Shown: positions 61,508 through 64,000 of the stretch, in pieces | How the letters are laid out: each line of letters starts with the position of its first letter | Numbering within the stretch: position 1 is the first letter of the stretch | From: Pseudomonas siliginis | Lineage (GTDB): Bacteria > Pseudomonadota > Gammaproteobacteria > Pseudomonadales > Pseudomonadaceae | Reading direction: 5' to 3' | DNA: 64,000 nucleotides | Assembly (NCBI RefSeq): GCF_019145195.1 | Contig: NZ_JAHSTW010000002.1 | Location: 1 to 64,000 of the forward strand | Notes under the pieces: model-generated | What the model saw: the letters and a program-made list of their open reading frames with translations, nothing else | The model's database searches: none | Told to the model about the DNA's origin: nothing | Made by a program: the position numbers and the translations under genes

Positions 61508-63190
61508 ATGAACAAGAACAATCGCCATCCTGCAGACGGAAAAAAACCAGTCACCATTTTCGGTCCGGACTTTCCGTTCGCGTTTGACGATTGGATCGAG
61601 CATCCCGCCGGGCTGGGGAGCATTCCTGAGCAGCACCATGGCGCTGAGGTGGCGATTGTCGGCGCGGGCATTGCCGGTCTGGTGGCTGCGTATGAACTGA
61701 TGAAACTCGGTTTGAAACCGGTGGTGTACGAGGCGTCGAAACTCGGTGGTCGTCTGCGCTCGCAAGCCTTCAACGGTACCGACGCCATCGTCGCCGAGCT
61801 CGGTGGCATGCGTTTTCCAGTGTCCTCCACCGCGTTCTATCACTACGTCGACAAGCTCGGCCTGGAAACCAAGCCTTTTCCCAACCCGCTCACTGGCGCT
61901 TCGGGCAGTACCGTGATCGATCTGGAAGGCGAAACCTATTACGCCGAGAGCCTGAAGGATCTTCCTGCATTGTTTCAGGAAGTGGCTGACGCCTGGGCGG
62001 ATGCGCTGGAAGCCGGTTCGCAGTTCTCCGACATCCAGCAAGCCATCCGTGATCGCGATGTGCCGCGCCTGAAAGAGTTGTGGAACAAGCTGGTGCCGCT
62101 GTGGGACGACCGGACCTTTTACGACTTCGTCGCCACCTCGAAAGCCTTCGCCAAATTGTCGTTCCAGCACCGCGAAGTGTTCGGCCAGGTCGGTTTCGGC
62201 ACCGGCGGCTGGGATTCGGACTTCCCCAATTCGATGCTGGAAATCTTCCGCGTGGTGATGACCAATTGCGACGATCACCAACACCTAGTGGTCGGTGGCG
62301 TCGAGCAGGTGCCACAGGGCATTTGGCGCCATGTGCCGGAGCGCTGCGTGCACTGGCCGGCCGGCACCAGCCTGAAATCCCTGCACCGTGGCGCGCCGCG
62401 TTCCGGTGTGAAGAAAATTGCCCACGCACCGGAGGGCCGTTTCGCCGTTACCGACAACAACGGTGACACCCGCGAGTACGCCGCCGTCCTGACAACCTGC
62501 CAGAGCTGGCTGCTGACCACTCAGATCGAATGCGACGAGACCCTGTTCTCGCAGAAGATGTGGATGGCCCTCGACCGCACGCGCTACATGCAGTCGTCGA
62601 AAACCTTCGTGATGGTCGACCGGCCATTCTGGAAAGACAAGGATCCGGAGACCGGCCGCGACGTGATGAGCATGACCCTCACTGATCGCCTGACCCGTGG
62701 CACCTATCTGTTCGACAACGGCGACGACAAACCGGGGGTGATCTGCCTGTCGTACTCGTGGATGAGCGACGCGTTGAAAATGCTCCCGCATCCGGTGGAA
62801 AAACGCGTTGAACTCGCCTTGAACGCGCTGAAGAAGATCTACCCGAAAGTCGACATCGCCGCGCGGATCATCGGCGACCCGATCACCGTGTCGTGGGAAG
62901 CCGACCCGTACTTTCTCGGTGCCTTCAAAGGCGCCCTGCCCGGCCATTATCGCTACAACCAGCGTATGTACGCGCACTTCATGCAGGACGACATGCCGGC
63001 CGAACAGCGCGGGATTTTCATCGCCGGCGACGACGTGTCGTGGACACCGGCGTGGGTCGAAGGCGCAGTGCAGACTTCGCTCAACGCAGTGTGGGGCATC
63101 ATGAAACATTTCGGCGGCTCGACACATAAAGAGAACCCCGGCCCGGGTGATGTGTTCAAAGACATCGGCCCTATCGCCCTGCCCGAGTAA
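61508..63190 (+). CDS. davB: L-lysine 2-monooxygenase
   Basis: FAD-dependent amine monooxygenase of 560 aa converting L-lysine to 5-aminovaleramide with O2. The dinucleotide-binding motif VGAGIAGL is at residues 51-58 and the FAD/substrate region with GGRLRSQ follows near 83; the C-terminal block GDDVSWTPAWVEGAVQTS completes the FAD site. Length and sequence match the Pseudomonas lysine oxygenase rather than tryptophan 2-monooxygenase of the same family. davA follows after 12 nt, confirming the pathway. Confidence 0.9.
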   Translation: MNKNNRHPADGKKPVTIFGPDFPFAFDDWIEHPAGLGSIPEQHHGAEVAIVGAGIAGLVAAYELMKLGLKPVVYEASKLGGRLRSQAFNGTDAIVAELGGMRFPVSSTAFYHYVDKLGLETKPFPNPLTGASGSTVIDLEGETYYAESLKDLPALFQEVADAWADALEAGSQFSDIQQAIRDRDVPRLKELWNKLVPLWDDRTFYDFVATSKAFAKLSFQHREVFGQVGFGTGGWDSDFPNSMLEIFRVVMTNCDDHQHLVVGGVEQVPQGIWRHVPERCVHWPAGTSLKSLHRGAPRSGVKKIAHAPEGRFAVTDNNGDTREYAAVLTTCQSWLLTTQIECDETLFSQKMWMALDRTRYMQSSKTFVMVDRPFWKDKDPETGRDVMSMTLTDRLTRGTYLFDNGDDKPGVICLSYSWMSDALKMLPHPVEKRVELALNALKKIYPKVDIAARIIGDPITVSWEADPYFLGAFKGALPGHYRYNQRMYAHFMQDDMPAEQRGIFIAGDDVSWTPAWVEGAVQTSLNAVWGIMKHFGGSTHKENPGPGDVFKDIGPIALPE

Positions 63191-63202
63191 GAGGATTCCC
63201 CG

Positions 63203-63997
63203 ATGCGCGTAGCCGTTTACCAATGTCCACCGCTGCCACTGGACCCCGCCGCCAACCTGCATCGCCTGCATCAAGTAGCGATGGAGGCCAAGGGCGCCGA
63301 TCTGCTGGTGCTGCCGGAGATGTTCATGACCGGCTACAACATCGGCGCCGAAGCGGTCAGCACGCTGGCCGAGGTCTATAACGGTGAATGGGCGCAGCAG
63401 ATCGGCCGCATTGCCAAGGCTGCCGGTCTGGCGATCGTTTACGGCTACCCGGAGCGCACCGCCGACGGTCAGATCTACAACGCCGTGCAACTGATCGACG
63501 CCCATGGCGAGCGCCTGTGCAACTATCGAAAGTCGCATCTGTTCGGCGACCTCGATCGGTCGATGTTCAGCTCCGGCGAAGCGGAGTTGCCGGTGGTTGA
63601 GCTGAACGGCTGGAAGCTCGGCTTCCTGATCTGCTACGACCTGGAGTTTCCGGAAAACGCGCGGCGCCTGGCCTTGGCCGGCGCCGAGCTGATCGTGGTG
63701 CCGACGGCCAACATGATTCCGTTCGATTTCGTTGCCGATGTCACCGTGCGTGCCCGCGCCTTCGAAAACCAGTGCTACGTGGCTTACGCCAATTACTGCG
63801 GACACGAAGGCGATATCCAGTATTGCGGGCAAAGCAGCATTGCCGCGCCGGACGGCAGCCGCATCGCTCTGGCAGGTCTGGACGAGGCGTTGATCGTCGG
63901 CGAACTGGACCGACAACTGATGAACGATTCACGCCAGGCCAATCGCTATCTCAGCGATCGCCGCCCGGAGCTTTACGGCGCGCTCAACCGCCGCTAA
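63203..63997 (+). CDS. davA: 5-aminovaleramidase
   Basis: Nitrilase-superfamily amidase of 264 aa hydrolysing 5-aminovaleramide to 5-aminovalerate and ammonia. The catalytic triad is E39 (LPEMFMTGY), K110 (NYRKSHLFGD) and C144 (LICYDLEFPEN). It is complete, ending at 63997 just before the window edge. davB-davA are an operon, and their product is the predicted ligand of the agt importer at 23-31 kb. Confidence 0.92.
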   Translation: MRVAVYQCPPLPLDPAANLHRLHQVAMEAKGADLLVLPEMFMTGYNIGAEAVSTLAEVYNGEWAQQIGRIAKAAGLAIVYGYPERTADGQIYNAVQLIDAHGERLCNYRKSHLFGDLDRSMFSSGEAELPVVELNGWKLGFLICYDLEFPENARRLALAGAELIVVPTANMIPFDFVADVTVRARAFENQCYVAYANYCGHEGDIQYCGQSSIAAPDGSRIALAGLDEALIVGELDRQLMNDSRQANRYLSDRRPELYGALNRR

Positions 63998-64000
63998 TCC

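Overview
The window is a gene-dense, GC-rich stretch of a Pseudomonas chromosome, most probably of the P. fluorescens group. The evidence is the gene order, which follows the P. aeruginosa PA0575-PA0668 region almost gene for gene with group-specific insertions, together with the many REP/REPIN elements (TGTGGGAGCGAG...) between genes and protein sequences typical of that group. I see no prophage, insertion sequence, CRISPR array or plasmid gene. Assignments rest on reading motifs and on knowledge of the families; no database search was run.

Layout. 1-4.6 kb: an rRNA-type promoter firing off the left edge, tyrS, an M23 endopeptidase, anmK and erpA. 4.6-13.5 kb: argC, hemJ, a flavin oxidoreductase, a DUF805 membrane protein, an SDR, a HIT protein, coq7, speD, an OsmC protein, the cAMP regulator vfr and a divergent lipoate-ligase-like gene. 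13.6-21.7 kb: tryptophan synthesis as two separate units, trpGDC and rpe-gph-trpE, with the autotransporter esterase estP between them. Both trp units have a leader ending in RWRWRA. In the trpE unit this leader is fused in frame to the 3' end of gph.

21.8-31 kb: an iron-type alcohol dehydrogenase, the AgtABCD-type ABC importer and the AgtSR-type two-component system, predicted to serve 4-aminobutyrate/5-aminovalerate. 31-42.5 kb: envelope and housekeeping genes (a DUF3530 protein, a DjlA-like co-chaperone, the murU-amgK peptidoglycan recycling pair, then lptD-surA-pdxA-ksgA-apaG-apaH-glpE). 42.7-47.6 kb: the prkA-yeaH-spoVR stress cluster. 47.7-51.6 kb: cca, folK-folB, plsY, tsaD.

51.7-60.3 kb: the macromolecular synthesis cluster rpsU-dnaG-rpoD, with an unusually empty 430-nt stretch before dnaG, then a 1248-residue SBP-PAS-GGDEF-EAL protein (RmcA type) and a CAU tRNA. 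60.3-64 kb: a structured leftward transcript candidate (possible small RNA), an Lrp-type regulator, and davB-davA, which convert lysine to 5-aminovalerate. The davBA products and the agt importer/sensor about 30 kb away concern the same metabolite.

The least ordinary items are the gph-trpE leader fusion with its paralogous trpGDC leader, the possible small RNA at 60510-60670, the tRNA whose acceptor stem looks like the AUA-decoding tRNA-Ile2, a perfect palindrome upstream of agtA, and tandem hairpins after glpE.
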